A stretch of 64,000 bases of DNA from Nephromyces sp. MM_2019 (taxonomy: Eukaryota > Apicomplexa > Aconoidasida > Nephromycida), in NCBI GenBank assembly GCA_015657535.1, contig JADHZB010001314.1, forward strand, positions 1-64,000, written 5' to 3'. Shown piece after piece: positions 1-14,077 of the stretch (its first letter is position 1; every line of letters starts with the position of its first letter). The notes under the pieces are model-generated. The model ran no database searches, had not been told where the DNA came from, and was given only the letters and a program-made list of their open reading frames with translations. The translations under genes and the position numbers were made by a program.

Positions 1-17
1 AGGTATGTGTTTATACT

Positions 18-54
<37 letters not shown>

Positions 55-1485
55 GTGTGTAGAGGAATCTGTTATCCTAGGAGGTGGTGCATATATGTGA
101 TATATATAGATACATATGAGCCTTTGGGTATATATATATGATTGATAGGATGATGTGTGTAGATGTATCGATTACCAGAGAGTCTTATTTAAAAAATATT
201 ACTACATATTTTCATGCACACATCAGGATATTAAAATTAGGTGATTTTGGTTTAGCAAGCCTCATAGACACATTTACAAACAAGCCTAAAACAGAAGAAG
301 TAGTTACACTACTTTATCGCGCCCCAGAATTATTATTTGGTGAAACAAATTACACTTCAGCCATTGATATTTGGTCTATAGCAGCAATAATGGGTCAGAA
401 CTCAACATAGTTATTCTCACATATACACACACATAGAATGAGACAGTCAGAGTCACACACACACACATAAATAAATAAATAAATAAATAAATATATATAT
501 ATATATATATATATAATCACATGCACAATCTACATACACAGCCACTATGTACCCTATTAAATAGCTCATTAAATGTGTATAACAAATCATATATTATTTC
601 TACACTTTCATATGCAACAAACATATCAAACTGTATATACAGGTGAATGTATATTAGGTCGGCCCCTTTTTGGTGGAAAAGGTGAATTTGATGTGATGAT
701 GAGAATATTTGGTATATTAGGTACACCCAAAATAGATGAAATTACACACTTGAAACACTTTTCGGTAATGTGTATTACTCATATACATTAAATATAAGAT
801 TTACACACATACATGTAAACTTGTATTAGAATTACATACACACAAACATATATAACCATTGGGTTTGGGCATATATCATGAACCTGTTCGTTACACTCAC
901 AACTACTTATAAAAACCATTCTTACATAATACACACACACAGCCATTATTACCTCAAATCAACACATCTGTGAAAGAAAATTTAAGATTACGATTTACTG
1001 AGAGATATACAAAGAAGATTTTATTGAGTGATGCTGGGCTTGATCTCCTTGAAAAGTAAGTAGACATACACTCAGACATCTCGTTACTATATATATATTT
1101 ATATATTTATGTATATGGAATGATTTAACAAAACATATAATGTTTAATTTATATAGTTTAATTAATTATAATATACACACTATTATAGTGAGATGAATAT
1201 ATGTTTATTAAATATTTAGTTTCATCACACCTACACACAACCACATACGTACACACACATACATACAGATTATTAAGTTATCATCCAAGCCATAGAATTT
1301 GTGCAAATGATGCTTTAAAACACCCATGGTTTGATAACATTGGTGAAATCTTGGGTGAAAATTTATTAAATTTATATGAATCACCAAAACTAACTTTACC
1401 CAAGCATTACTTAGCTCCCCATCCATCTGCTGATCCAACAAATATTTATCATCAAATGGATGTTTCAACTTCTTTTAGTGTGTAG
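1..1485 (+). CDS. CDK10/CDK11-like cyclin-dependent kinase, 3' part (partial)
   Basis: C-terminal half of a CMGC serine/threonine kinase whose 5' part lies left of the window. Exons, with matching phases: 227-393, 643-764, 943-1055, 1269-1485. The first bases (ag|gtatgtg) look like the end of the preceding exon. The spliced protein shows [10 protein letters not shown] (Mg-binding DFG), [16 protein letters not shown] (activation loop and APE), [11 protein letters not shown], then [12 protein letters not shown] and GILGTP, and ends [17 protein letters not shown] plus a short tail. The order and spacing are those of CDK10/CDK11, which act in transcription and splicing control and cell-cycle progression. 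Oddity: the usual VTLWYRAPE tryptophan is leucine. The last intron ends in CA-rich sequence. The family is certain; the CDK10 versus CDK11 choice is not. Confidence 0.85.
20..60. repeat. TG microsatellite in intron
   Basis: (TG)n with TGGG interruptions directly after a likely splice donor at positions 3-8. This is the first instance of the TG-after-donor pattern seen through much of the window. Confidence 0.9.
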
Positions 1486-2185
1486 ATTATATTGATTTTA
1501 CTATATAAATTTTTTATATATAAAATAAACACTAAATAATAAACATTTGAAATTAAATATACAAACAATTCTAGACTTTTTGATATGGTCAAAGATGTAT
1601 TAATAATATAAATAGATATACAATATATATTCATTATTATTATAAATTTGTGTGTATATATATACTTAATTATTTTCAATGTACAATAACTATATAGTCA
1701 ACTCTTTTCAAATTAAAAAAATTATTTGCTAAATATCAACCAATTAAGCATGTTTATATATATATATATAATTATATTCATTTTAGTTTTAAAATATATA
1801 TGTATATATATATATATTTATGACTAAATAGATTGATATCAAGTTTAATGTAATAATGTGTGCTTATAGAAATACAGTTAATTGTTTTTAATTTAATTTG
1901 TCAGCAACAGAATATAAGGTGTGTATGAGAAATTTTGAATTTGTTTTTTCTTTTTGTGGTGGGGAGTAATTTGGATATGAAATAAACAAAATAAAACTAG
2001 AACAATAATATTTAATTTGGACAGATATAAAAAGAGTGGAAAATTTTATATATTTAATATAGGAAAACAAAATACCTAAAAAATTATTATACACATACAA
2101 CTTATTCATAATTGATGTACCTATTTAAAAAAATGAAAAATATATACAATTTATTTGAACTTTTTTAAAATTTATATTAAGAAAT
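1486..2185. other. AT-rich spacer between convergent genes
   Basis: Lies between the stop codons of the CDK (+) and the type II glycoprotein (-). Very AT-rich with (TA)n runs. It must hold both 3' UTRs. No conserved reading frame was seen. Confidence 0.6.
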
Positions 2186-5100
2186 TTACAAAGACTTTAT
2201 TCTCTTAATTATATTTGTAAAATAACTTATACAATTGTTTATTAATTTTAATTCAATAGATGCACTTGAACTTAAAATTGTATTAATGTGATTATATTGT
2301 GATGAATTTAAAACTTCAATAAATTTATTATTATCTATATATGGAATACTATCATTGGTCATATCTGTAAGGATTTGTTCAATTTTACTTAAACTCGATT
2401 TATACTTTGAACATAATTCCAAAAAATAATGATTCGCTTGTAATTCTCTCTCATTTGTTTTATCAAAATGACCAAATTTCATTTCCCTTACACATTTATA
2501 TATACTTTCATTGAATCCGCCAACGTTTCCATACTTGTTTATCTAACAAAAGTAAAATCATAAACAAATGTATAGGTAGTTGTTATTTACTTAAATATAT
2601 GTAATTAAATATACAAACAGTTGATCTTATTTCTATTTTATTTATTTTTGAAACCACGTCTCAGTTGTTTTTTGTTAATACAATGACTTTTTGATATATG
2701 AATTGAATAAGTCTCAATAATTGATAAATGTACTATATATACAAGTAATAAAACACTTCTGCTATGTCTAATTAGGTAATATATAAAGGATTGCTTCTAA
2801 AATATTCCCTATATCTAATGAATAATTATATATTATTATTCCTTGTCAAAAAAAAAAATATTATTTCTTATCTCTCATTTAAGGAAGAATTTGAGTGTGA
2901 ATACACTAAATTTCTCTTAAACTAGATATTAATTTTTAGTTTTTATATAATTTCTAAACACTATTATCTTGTCTCAATAAGTATAAAAATCAACATTTTT
3001 CTTTTATGGCTTATTCCTGAGTAATTTTAACATATAAATTTTTTTAAATTATACCATTATAACTCCCTGCCCATACTGTTGTTGATAAAAGATATTTGCA
3101 TTACAAGTCACTGATGGTTCCTGTTAAAGCAAAATGTTTTCACTCATAGTCTTATTTTTGATACTTTATTTGTATTTATAACAAATACTGACTTTTTGCA
3201 AGAATATAGTATCCCATAAAGATCTTTATATGATAGTTATTATTAAGAAAGTATTGAGTATTGGGTTCATAATATATAATTTCAATAGTTACATACCTTT
3301 GTACTTTTTAAGCCATAATGTATTGGATTGTTTTCAGGTAACTTGATATTAAAAAGCATCCAGCGAGGTAAAACTGACTTGATTTTGTTCCATGATTGTA
3401 TAATCTCACCATTGATATTAGCTAGGGAACATTATAAAAATTAAAAATAATGGTGAGGTTTTATATCTATTAGAAAATGAAGTGATTAAGAATTTGTTTA
3501 TCCAACTAATGATTCTTGATTTGCCAATGGCTAAATTATTATTAAAGTAAGTTAAGGATTTATTAAATCTGTATGGACTTATCAACATTTTTTGTTGAAC
3601 AATTGAAATTGTATCTTTAGTAACTAATCCTTATGCATAAAAAATATGAGTTTGTATTGTAATTTATAATATTTCAATTCAATGATTTAATTACCATCCA
3701 AACATGTTCCGATTTGATCTGAGCAATATTCACTTCTAATAAACCATGTTGGACCATTTGGGTTATAAGGTTCAAATTTCCCATAATTAAAGATCATGCG
3801 AAAATTATTGAAGGGTGGAACAAGCTCAAATAGCTGAAAATTAAATATTATAATTTAAATGAAAGGAAAGTATAGATGGTAACTATTTGAGAAATAGTTC
3901 ATATTTACAAGGGAGTCAGAAATAAAAGTACAAGGAAAATGATACTATTAAATTGCTTAAAATCGTTGTAAACTCGTAAAAATTGTCTTAAGTCATTTAT
4001 CTTTATATTAAGGAGAAAATAATTCGTGAAATTAAATAGCTTACTAATTAAAAAAAGTAGCTCATAAGTCATAGGTAGCCTAGTGATATTAACGGTGACT
4101 TGTTTATGTACTTATTCACAAAAAAATCAATTTATAAACACCAAGAAATAAAGCACATGCAACTTATATAAGAGCATTTTCTTACTTCATTATCGGCTTT
4201 TATAGGTTGGTTTGATTTCCAAAGAACTCTATCAGGCAAAATAACTTTATATAATGATGATGCTTTATTCCTTGAATTTTCAGAAAAAACAAGTGATAAT
4301 CGATGACAAAATAGGTACCATGTAATTAATTAAAAGTAGTCTGAACAGATTTATTAATGGAAATTTAAGAATAATAAATGATTGTACAACTCTTATGCTA
4401 CGGTTTGAAAGTAGGCTCTGATCAATGTGGTATTTCTATTAGACTTAACCCCATAAAACAAAAGTGCTAAATCTATTAATATGCACTTTGTGAGTATTTG
4501 GTAAGTTTAACTACTTCGATTGAAAGCTCAGTGACTATGTGGTATTCATGGATACGATTGCTTATTTTTGGTGTTACTGTGTAAATTTTGTGTGCTATAA
4601 TATTGAAAATATCTAAACTCATACCAATAAAAAACTTACCAAGTAATCGGTGCATTGATATTAATGGGAGAGACATACAAGTGATTATTTGGGCCCACAA
4701 AACTCTTAGAATAGACAACACTTATAGCACATAGGTATTGGTTAAACTTTTGGAATGGTGTTGGTTCTGCAACTTTCATTTCATTGAGTGATTGATTGAA
4801 GAACTGTGGATGAACATTGATAATGCTTTCAAGTGTATCCATTATAGAAAACAAGTCATTGATTTTATACGGGAGTACATGTGAAATAGCCTCCCACTGT
4901 TTTCTAGTAAAAAAGGCCATATTAACACCGTTAAGAGATAAGTATGGGTTTTCTGTATGATCACATAAGCCTGCAGGATGTTGTGTATACGTCTTGTTGT
5001 TCCTAATTTCATGCTGATAATAATTCTCAAATATATGATTTGAGTTTATTGCATTATGTAATTGCATTTCTTTCAGAATCTCTAACAGTAGTCCATAAAA

Positions 5101-6708
5101 TGGTCTAAACGAAGGTGCGAGGTGTTGATTTTGATACCAAGATTCAGGTATCTCTTTGAGTAGATTAATTGAACTGCTTAGGCACTGTACAAGCGGGATG
5201 GATAATACTACTTGGTGTGCTCCCAAATCATAAAGAGATCGTGGCTTATCGATGTTCCAGATATGTATTCCATTCAGTTGTGGGATGTGCCTTAGGTTTT
5301 GTTGATTGGTGAGAGTTTGATTCTTGATTTTGTTTTCCTTAGGTTCAGCAGTGTGAGATCCGTGAAAAGTAGTCAAGTTATGGGTTCCATTTGATGAGTT
5401 TAAGTATTCAGTTGTCGGAAAGTGGGTTGAATTAAGTCCCATTCGATTGTTCTTGGTGTGCATAGATTTGTATGTATAGGGATAAATGACTTCCAGCAGG
5501 CTTTCAAAATATTCAATGCTAATGTTACTTCCTCCAGCATCTTTTAAAGCACCACATCCATTAGTTACATTCATATTCTCATATGATTTGTAAATATCAT
5601 TTTTCTGATGCCCTTCGGGTTTCTCATCGTTTCCTCTTGAATTATTTTTTTTATTAGTGCTTTTTTTAATTAAACTTAAGTTTGTTTCAGATTTTAAGAG
5701 TGTATATACACTTTCTATATAATTGTACCACACATCGTAAATGAAATAAAATTGATGTTGCTGTAAAGTTGAAATATATTTTTCTTGTTTTATACATTTT
5801 CCAATCGTTTGATTTATTCGATTTTCAATCTGAGCTGATAATTCCTGTTTATTACTGGTATACAGCATTGGTTGATATTGGATAGGTAGGCCTTCAAGGA
5901 ATGGTAAAAAAAATGGTGATGTTTTGTTGCATCTTGTTTCGAATTTAATTGGGGCTTTCAACTGAGAAATATTTTATATAATTGAGAACCAATGAATCAT
6001 TCAAACAGAATTCATATATCATAACTTAAAACTTATAATCATAAAGGTTGAATATCTATATATCATTTTACTCAAAATTTACTTTTATGATGAGATATAT
6101 GATTCTAAAAATGAATATTTTGTAAAATAGATTTTTATATAAATCTTCTATCAAATTTATTGAAGAAAGTTATATATATGATATCTGAAAATGAAGACAC
6201 GTGTTCTCGCTCAATCAATGAATAATTGCTATGATAGAAACTATGATGTGAATTAAAATGTAAAATCTCATTCAAAATGAGTATATATAATGATATCAAT
6301 ATAATGCAATTTCAATGATAAGTAATGGTGTGTGATAAAACTAATGACCAAAATTTATTTATTGTGGATTTTTTTCGTAATCTTCACAAAGATACCTACT
6401 TGGTCATAAATCTTGAGTGTTGATGATATAAATGTAGGTATTTTCTGAAAATAAATTGGTATTATCAATGCTATAATGATCGCCAAAGCAATCCCCTTGT
6501 AGATTAAAAAATTTCCAAGCTTTTTACTTCTGGTTGCATCTTTGTTTGAGCTTTGATTTGTTTTTCCCCTCAAAACCTCACTGAAATTATTTCCTTCGTT
6601 CCCACTTAAATTTTCATCATCTTGAATTTCATGTGCTTTTGAGTTCAGTTTCCTACTGCTTGTTCTCTTGATTGTAGCCTGATTTTCTTTCGAGCTTACA
6701 CGGGGCAT
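2186..6708 (-). CDS. Type II membrane glycoprotein, function unknown (7 exons)
   Basis: Seven exons with matching phases: 6400-6708, 4640-5961, 4186-4270, 3695-3833, 3297-3421, 3055-3120, 2186-2542; about 800 residues. Exon 1 gives a basic, low-complexity N-terminus (about residues 1-65), then one hydrophobic span (LIYKGIALAIIIALIIPIYF, about 70-90). The rest has no second span but at least twelve N-glycosylation sequons (for example NKT, NVT, NST, NGT, NLT), which suggests a type II protein with a lumenal or extracellular ectodomain. The C-terminal third is more conserved-looking, with aromatic-rich stretches (GPTWFIRSEYC, LPRWMLFNIKLPE) and a helical tail. Reading through the exon 1 donor gives only a 117-residue protein; the GTAGGT donor at 6399 joins in phase to the exon at 5961, which has no ATG at its start. 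I do not recognise the family. Splicing confidence is good; function is unknown. Confidence 0.7.
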
Positions 6709-8604
6709 CTTGAATTATATTATATATAAATATATATATGATATGAATATAAATCTAACTTGAGTAATCCTCATTACTGTGAATAATCGTGAATTTTGAA
6801 GCAATACCTAAACCCTAAGCTATGACCATCTAATTGTTATTTTTTATTTTAATCGTGTAGCGTGAACAAATTTGAATTGAACTAATCAATTGGTATGATT
6901 ATCTGATTGACATTCAAATCACATAATCTTGTAATTTTTAATCAAATTAATCAATAGCTAAGCACTTCTCTTATTATTTAATCATAAGCAAGACAAAATT
7001 TCTTTTCAAATATTTTTTTATTGTTGAAATTAGACTCCTTGTGTAAATCTTATTATTCTAATATGTCAGATCAACACTATTAGGTTTATTATGGAAGTTT
7101 ACATCCAATTTTTCAATCGAAACTAGATCTTTGTTATATTGAAAAGGATCCACCCTATGAGAGACAAAGACATATAAGTTTCCTTAACGTAGGACAGACA
7201 CACATATCTGAAAAGTTTTATCTCACTGTTTCTATACAGGGAATCAATCTTATTAATTAGCTGATACCCGGGAGATATCTTTAATTCAAACAAATGAAAT
7301 CTTTTCTTGATCAGAATTCTTTATTTGTGTAAATAGTTTGGGTCTTTGTAGGCAATTATAAGGATTGAGATGTTAATTATTCCAAACAATGATTCGAACA
7401 ATTCAAAATTGTTTCTAAGGACGTTTATACATCTATCGAATAATTCGATCTTATCGAAGTTTAGGAATTTAGCTTTCTTATTTACTCCTTAAACTATGGA
7501 GAGTGTGCATGTGTTTATAAATAGGTAGAAAAAATTAAATTTTCTTTCCTAAATTATTTATGTAATTTAATTGTGTCATTTTCTTTAATATATTTCTATT
7601 GCTTTTTTATATAATATTTATAAAACAATATTCATAAAAGAGAATCATTAATTATGGTGAAGTGGCACTAAACATTTTCTCCTGAATCCCTAATGTCAAT
7701 CAAAACGGATTCAAACACTAGAAAAAAAAAATTCTTACTATCAGCTGCATACAAGTATAAAAATTATTTTGTTCATTAGTAATTTAAAAAATTAAATCAA
7801 AATTTAAAATATTCACATCATCAGTTTTATTGTTAAGTTGGAATAAATTAAGATATATGCACATAATTTTAGGAGTAACTAACTTATGACTAGCAAAAAC
7901 CTTTGTGTAAACTGATATTTTTGTGATTATCAGAAATATATACAACTTAATTTTATTATTTATTAATGTTCAAAAGATTTGGTTAAATTTTGTTATTGAG
8001 AACGTTTTCTAAAAACATTGAATAAGATAGTTAAAGTAATGTCTGTTCCCTATAATAAGTGGGCCACATGGTTAAGTCCAATTTACTATTTAAGTTTTTC
8101 ATCTGTTAGGAAAGATTTTGTTTAGAAAACTCAAAAATAATGTATTTATGTGTGCATATATGTTCACATAAGGGTTGATCATTATACATATATGTATATA
8201 TGGAGGGCGGTAGGTATTAGAATTATATCATGTCAAGTGTATATATATATATATACATGAATGGATATTTGTGAGGAATATCCAATGGTAGGTGAATATA
8301 TGTGGTGTGATATATAGTTTGCGGCGTAATAAATAATTGTGTTTGATATATTTTTGATATTGAAATACTTTTTAATATTTTTAAAATTCGATTAAGTCTA
8401 TTTCAATTTTATAAGATTTAAATTTTATAAGCTTTCTATTTTTTTGAAATGATGACAAAGATGGTATATCAAAAAAATGATATAATTTTACAAAATCCTA
8501 TAAGTTACTGAAACCTTAATTTTCCAATTTTCAAAAAAATTAAATAGCTTTTCCTTTTATTGTCGAAAGTGTGTGAAGTGGTTATTGAATAAACCTTAAT
8601 ATCA
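6709..8604. other. Intergenic, AT-rich; no gene seen
   Basis: Separates the start of the type II glycoprotein from the 3' end of EMG1, both on the minus strand. Mostly A/T-rich with a few short TA and TG runs near 8150-8330. No plausible exon was found on either strand. Confidence 0.5.
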
Positions 8605-10889
8605 TCAAAAAATGTTATATAGTTGTTCATAAGCAGCACATAGTTTATTACAACAGACCTGTTGACAAGTGTGTTTAACGTGTAATTAAAAAAATATTTA
8701 AATTAGTTAAGCATACACATATGGTTATATTCATAAGAATTGATATGTTTTATTATATATCTGATTGAGTGTATATAAGGCTTATTTCTGTTTTATTGTA
8801 TATGCTTACCGCAGCACTTAAGCCAAAAGAAGATATCTTGATTGATTCTTCAATGTAGCTGCATTTGGGAGCTAAAGTAATCAATGCAAAAATTAAATTT
8901 GAAAATTTTTATATGTTCACTATCATTGATTATATAAATTACGTATAATATGACTAGTTAACATAGCTGTATTTATCTTATATGTGAGATATACATACGC
9001 ATTGATATATAATCTACACATAAAAGCCAAATATGTAAACATACACACATTAGTTTATGTGATAAAATGTAACAAACCAGGGTCAGAGTGTGCAACTGCA
9101 CCAATTACGTAAGCTGCTCCAGTTGTTGAGATTTTTTCATTTTTGATAAATTCATCAATTTTAACTTCTTTACCATTAACAGAAAAGGCTGAAAAATAAG
9201 ATAAAAATATATAATTATATAATATAGATTATGAAATGGTTTATAGTGACATTTTTAATTCACATTCTTATAGGTCACAATATGTAGAATGTTGATTGTA
9301 CATCTTAAATATATACATAGTCAAGAGTGTAGCATTTTTCAATGTAAGAAGCTAAGTGTGTGTATTTATAATTGGTAATAGGTCATAATAGAAATTAATA
9401 AAACTATAAATAAACGATTTATATGTCTAGCTAGTACACACTAGACATGTGATAACACATTACCTATCTTCTTTCCTCCAGGTGGTAAGATGTTTGAGAT
9501 GTCACTCTTTATCCTCTGAAAATAAATATCAAAGAGAATGTAAAATTATACGCTTATTTTGATTTGAGATTTATCAATGTTCTTTAAACACAAGGAGTTG
9601 GAGGTTCTATTTTCAATATTATAAATCATTGCGATCACAGGTAACTCATTTATTAGGTTACCTTAAGTAATGTTACGTTCTTTTCATTAGCCTTAATGCG
9701 ATGAGTTTGTAAGAAGGTGACTGAGTACACATATATCAATTTATTTTGGCCAACTTTCGTATATCACGCACAGACTAGTACTCCATTTTGTTTATAAATA
9801 TTATAAAGGATACGATTATATTAAATTAGCATCTGTGAAGTTGAAATATATCTATATATGCATGTGTTTGTTTGATACACTTACCCATCATGTTGTTAAA
9901 TTGTTTGTAGGACCTTGGAACAAATAATTGTGGTGATACTTCGAACATTTGGTTATCTTGTGTGTGTATATATACTCTTAATTTTCCAGCCTGAACAAGT
10001 AAACACATCAGAGTGAATATTCTCACTTAAATAGTAGCTATAGTAAATATGAGAATGAAAATATAACAATTAAAGATAATCTATCTATATGTACAGTTCT
10101 CAGATGTTGATGATGGTTTATATATGTAGTCCAGTATGTCTTATCTAAGTGTGTTAAACTATGAAGCTGACCTTATTAAGAGGACTATCTAACAAGGCCA
10201 TTAAACATTGATGTGTTATATCTGGTCGAATATCCTAAAGAAATTAATAAGTAGTATTAAATAAAGATCTTAAGGAATTTGAAATCATAATAAGATAAAT
10301 AGAATCCAATAGGAATAAATTAGGTACAAGGATATATATAACTAAGAATTGGATCATACATAAATTTATACACTTAAGATATGGAATGATTTGATAGTCT
10401 TAACAAATATAGGAGCTTTATGTTTCAAACAGAAACACAATGCAATTTAAATGTATACAAATGAATTTTATTTACTAAATAATCATTATAATCCAATACA
10501 TATGCATATTCTATTACCTCGGGCTCTCTACCCAACTTTTTCAAAGTTTGACGGTGGTCTAGACTATTTAATAAATCATAAACCTTGTTTTTCTTTTGAG
10601 TAAGTTCGAGACACCTGAGATATATATATGAATATGTGTGTATATAAGTAGAGTTTGAGATGTATAATTTTATCAAAGTGTGAAATGCGTTTTAAAATAA
10701 ATATTTGTAAGTTGTGATTTCATGCTAAATGAAAAAAATCGATTTGGGCAATTAGCATATATATGCGCAATGTCTATCTATATAAACCTACGCGGCTTCT
10801 AAGATAATATATATTGGTGGGTTGAGGTTATTTTTATTATCAGTTTGTTCATGTTGTTCCTTTTCCTCCTCATTGGTTGGATTCTCCAT
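8605..10889 (-). CDS. EMG1: EMG1/NEP1, 18S rRNA pseudouridine N1-methyltransferase (9 exons)
   Basis: SPOUT-class methyltransferase of the nucleolar SSU processome; in the family it methylates a pseudouridine in 18S rRNA and supports small-subunit assembly. Nine exons, all in phase: 10792-10889, 10518-10614, 10172-10234, 9885-9990, 9662-9720, 9464-9515, 9078-9188, 8810-8871, 8605-8658; 213 residues. Family signatures in order: DLLNSLDHRQTLKKLGREPE, RPDITHQCLMALLDSPLNK, AGKLRVYIHTQDNQMFEVSP, VPRSYKQFNNMM, the SAM-site block AAYVIGAVAHSDP, ISSFGLSAA, and a C-terminal helix CCNKLCAAYEQLYNIF. The length matches the catalytic core with a short acidic N-terminus (MENPTNEEEKEQ). Exons are 52-111 bases, so most are invisible as open frames. 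The start is the only ATG in frame before the first donor. Confidence 0.95.
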
Positions 10890-13800
10890 TATATAGAGGT
10901 TGCTTAAATTGTACTTAAGTACAAAATTCTCTTTATGTGTGAAGCTTAAATCGTTATTTTGCTGTAGAGGTTTAGTTAGATTTAAATAGATGTAATCTGT
11001 TGGCCCAGAGGTAAATATCTATTAGTTGGAAGCCCTCTTATGATGAGTCTTCCTTAGTGTTTATTTGGTCAGCTATTCCGTGAGTAATTAAATAGCTATA
11101 TATAGCTGAGTTTTTTATACCTGATTTAAATATAGCACGTAGATATAGCAAATGGTTTGATTTCTTATAATAGATTTAGGGTCAATGCTACTATTAGTCA
11201 AATATCACTATACTTGGCACTTTAGTTCGTATTTTATGTATCATTTAAGTCATAATAGATGAACTACAACTAGGTGTTTGGTATTTTATGCGCTACAGGT
11301 GTGTTTAATTACATGTGTGTAATACACATGCGAGAAATTTAAACTCGAGCACAAATGATTAAAAATAAATCTCCATAGATAGTTCATCTTTCGAAATGGC
11401 TCAAAAGTTGTCTCATGGAAATACTAAAGCTTTCGGTTTGATAGAGTCATGTAACCGGGTGAGTAGGATGAGGTTAAGGTGTGAGTAGAATTCTGTGGTT
11501 TAGTTGGGGTTACCTTTGTTTTGGCTTTAGCCTAAAGATAAAGTTCTTTCAATAATGTTATACTTCAGTTTGAGATTTTTATTGGTCATTCAATAAGCAT
11601 CTTATTAAAGCTTGTGATGAATCAATGGTGACTCACAGATGTATATATATAATATGATTGTATTACAGCTTGCTATGAATAGATATAATTGACTCGTAAG
11701 CTTGTTGTGGCAATGTGATTATAGATTAGCTTATTTTGATAATGATTAACAGATAAACGATTGACATATACATTTATATGTAATGATTGACATTTGGCTT
11801 GTGATGAATAAATAATAATAGTTGGCCAAAGTATTATAACACAAATGCTTCACTCGCTTTTCTTTTATATATTGTATGATTTCATATTATCATAGTTTGC
11901 TACGTATAATAATCTAGCTCTAAACAAAGTGATAATTGATTGACATTGCCTTTTTTTTATCCAATGCTTGTTAGGTCAATTTTAACACCATTGTTTTGAC
12001 AATTAGAATAGATAAATAATAATAATTCAAATATTTATACTAATATGAGACATAAATGCTGTAGATACACTTTTTAAAAAATCATCAAACCTTTAAAATT
12101 TTGTGAAGTATGTTTATGAAGCTCCTTTTCAGAGAGGCATGAGCACACCATGCATTGTTAGAGTACGAAACAAACTACTTAAAAGCTAAATAAACTTTTT
12201 TCACACATGTTATTTGGCAGATACTTATAAACAACATCAACAATAATAGAATCATTATGGGGAGGTATCCAATTTAAATGAAACATATAGTTTCATAAGA
12301 TATTCAAATTAAAATGAATATTTTTTATTATAAAAGTCTTGTAGCTTATTGATTAATAACAACTGTTGTAAAGCAATGATTACCTTTGAGGTGCAGGTTT
12401 TTCATACCTGACTGTTTCAATAGAGGGTGTTGTTCAAAGCCTTACATGTTAGTTTGAAGACTGTAACTTTCAAATAGAGTGGTAAACTACCTTGGAGTGT
12501 TAATTTACTGAATAAAAGCATTTTAAAATGCTTGTGAAAATATATCCTTGACAAGTTTCGCTAGCAATCCATTAGTAAAGATAGCTAAATCTTATAACCA
12601 AACAGTGTAAAATTAAGCCTTAGGAAAGTAGGTTGAGTATTCTTTGATTTTGGATTGTTGGGTTTGCATAGTTCATTTAATTAATTTCCCGAGTTTAATT
12701 TTTTTTTAGATTAAATTTCCCATCTCATGTGATTGAATTGAAAGAGCAAGTCCCAATTGCTTGCAATAGTATGATATCGAATTGTTAGACATTAATTTAA
12801 ATCTACATATGCTTTCTAATAAAAATAATCAAATTAATATTACAAACCTTGTGAGCCTTGAAAATCTTAATGTTAATCGAAATATTTAACAAGCATGTAA
12901 TTTATCAAATTAGAAATTCCCGAATATAGAGACTCATCTTGATAGACTTCTTAAATTAAAAAATTGAACATATACTCTTATTTACATTGTAGATAATTTC
13001 AAATACTATATATGAATCGATTTTTTTACATCTTAGAAAACAAAATTGAGAGAATCGTGTCATATAACATTATTATTCATATTCTGGGAAAATATTGAAC
13101 CAAATTGACTATATAATGCCACAATTTATGCCATGCAATAGTTATTTTTATAATTATTTTTCTCTCAAAAGTTTATGAAGGCTTTTTTCGCGTTTTCATA
13201 ATAACAAAGACATTGTATTTTTGCAAGAGATTTGGAAAAACAGGTATGTAGGTTTTAACATTTTTATTTTACTTTTTCAACAAATTACATCAAATAGATG
13301 TACTCAATTTAATATTTATTAATTCATACTATGTATCTCAGTAACATCATTCAAATTGATATTTTTGAGTTAACATTTTCTATTTAGTTATTTTCTTTCT
13401 GTTTTGATATTTACTTTTTTAACAACTTTTTAGATATTGTATTTTGGGTAACATCTACTTAGCAATCAAACACTTGATATAAGTAGATACTAACAAATAC
13501 ACACATACTTAGACACAAAGTGTTGTTTTAAAAACGAGTACGTTGTGTTATAGTTGATATTTTGGCTCTACTCAACCTTTGCACACAGCATACACAGCGT
13601 AAAGTAATTCATTGTGTTTGGTTTTGCTTTTTTTTGTTTTATCAATTATATCTATAAAGAAATAAGTTTTCACCTCTTAAGATTACAAGTACAAAAAATT
13701 TCTGAATCATTCAGTTACTACTACACGCATTGTTTATATAACATTTTAAAAATTTTTCCCTTTTTAACGTTTTAATATAAATTGATATATTCTTCTTTCT

Positions 13801-14077
13801 AGTTTATTTAATTTATTTTGAAATTATAGAAATTTTATTCATATTTTACTAAACTTTCTGCTTCCCTCGGAAACTGTTACCCAAAAAACCAAATATACAT
13901 TTGAAAAACAGGCATTGTGTCCCATTCAATTTATTTTAATACTAAAAGCACATAATATATCCCTGAGAATTAATTTACACCCATAATTAGAACACCTCTT
14001 TTGCTTTAGCAAACACGTCTCCACTTATTTTTACATAAAAACGTTTACCCAACCCAATTACCTTTATTGAATACAAA
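10890..14077. other. Intergenic between divergent EMG1 and secreted-protein genes
   Basis: About 3.2 kb between two divergently transcribed starts, so it must carry both promoters. AT-rich, with T/A runs around 12-13.9 kb. No open frame or splice-consistent exon was recognised and there is little microsatellite. Confidence 0.5.

Noticed and set aside
20..60. Telomere-like TGTGGG repeat at the window edge
   Set aside because: Irregular (TG)n following a splice donor; the window has no terminal array.
6355..6708. Stand-alone 117-residue single-span protein
   Set aside because: A good GTAGGT donor at 6399 joins in phase to the large exon at 5961, which otherwise lacks a start codon.
2186..6708. 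PIG-S (GPI transamidase) identity for the type II glycoprotein
   Set aside because: An N-terminal span with a lumenal domain is similar in layout, but the expected second C-terminal span and clear sequence blocks are absent.
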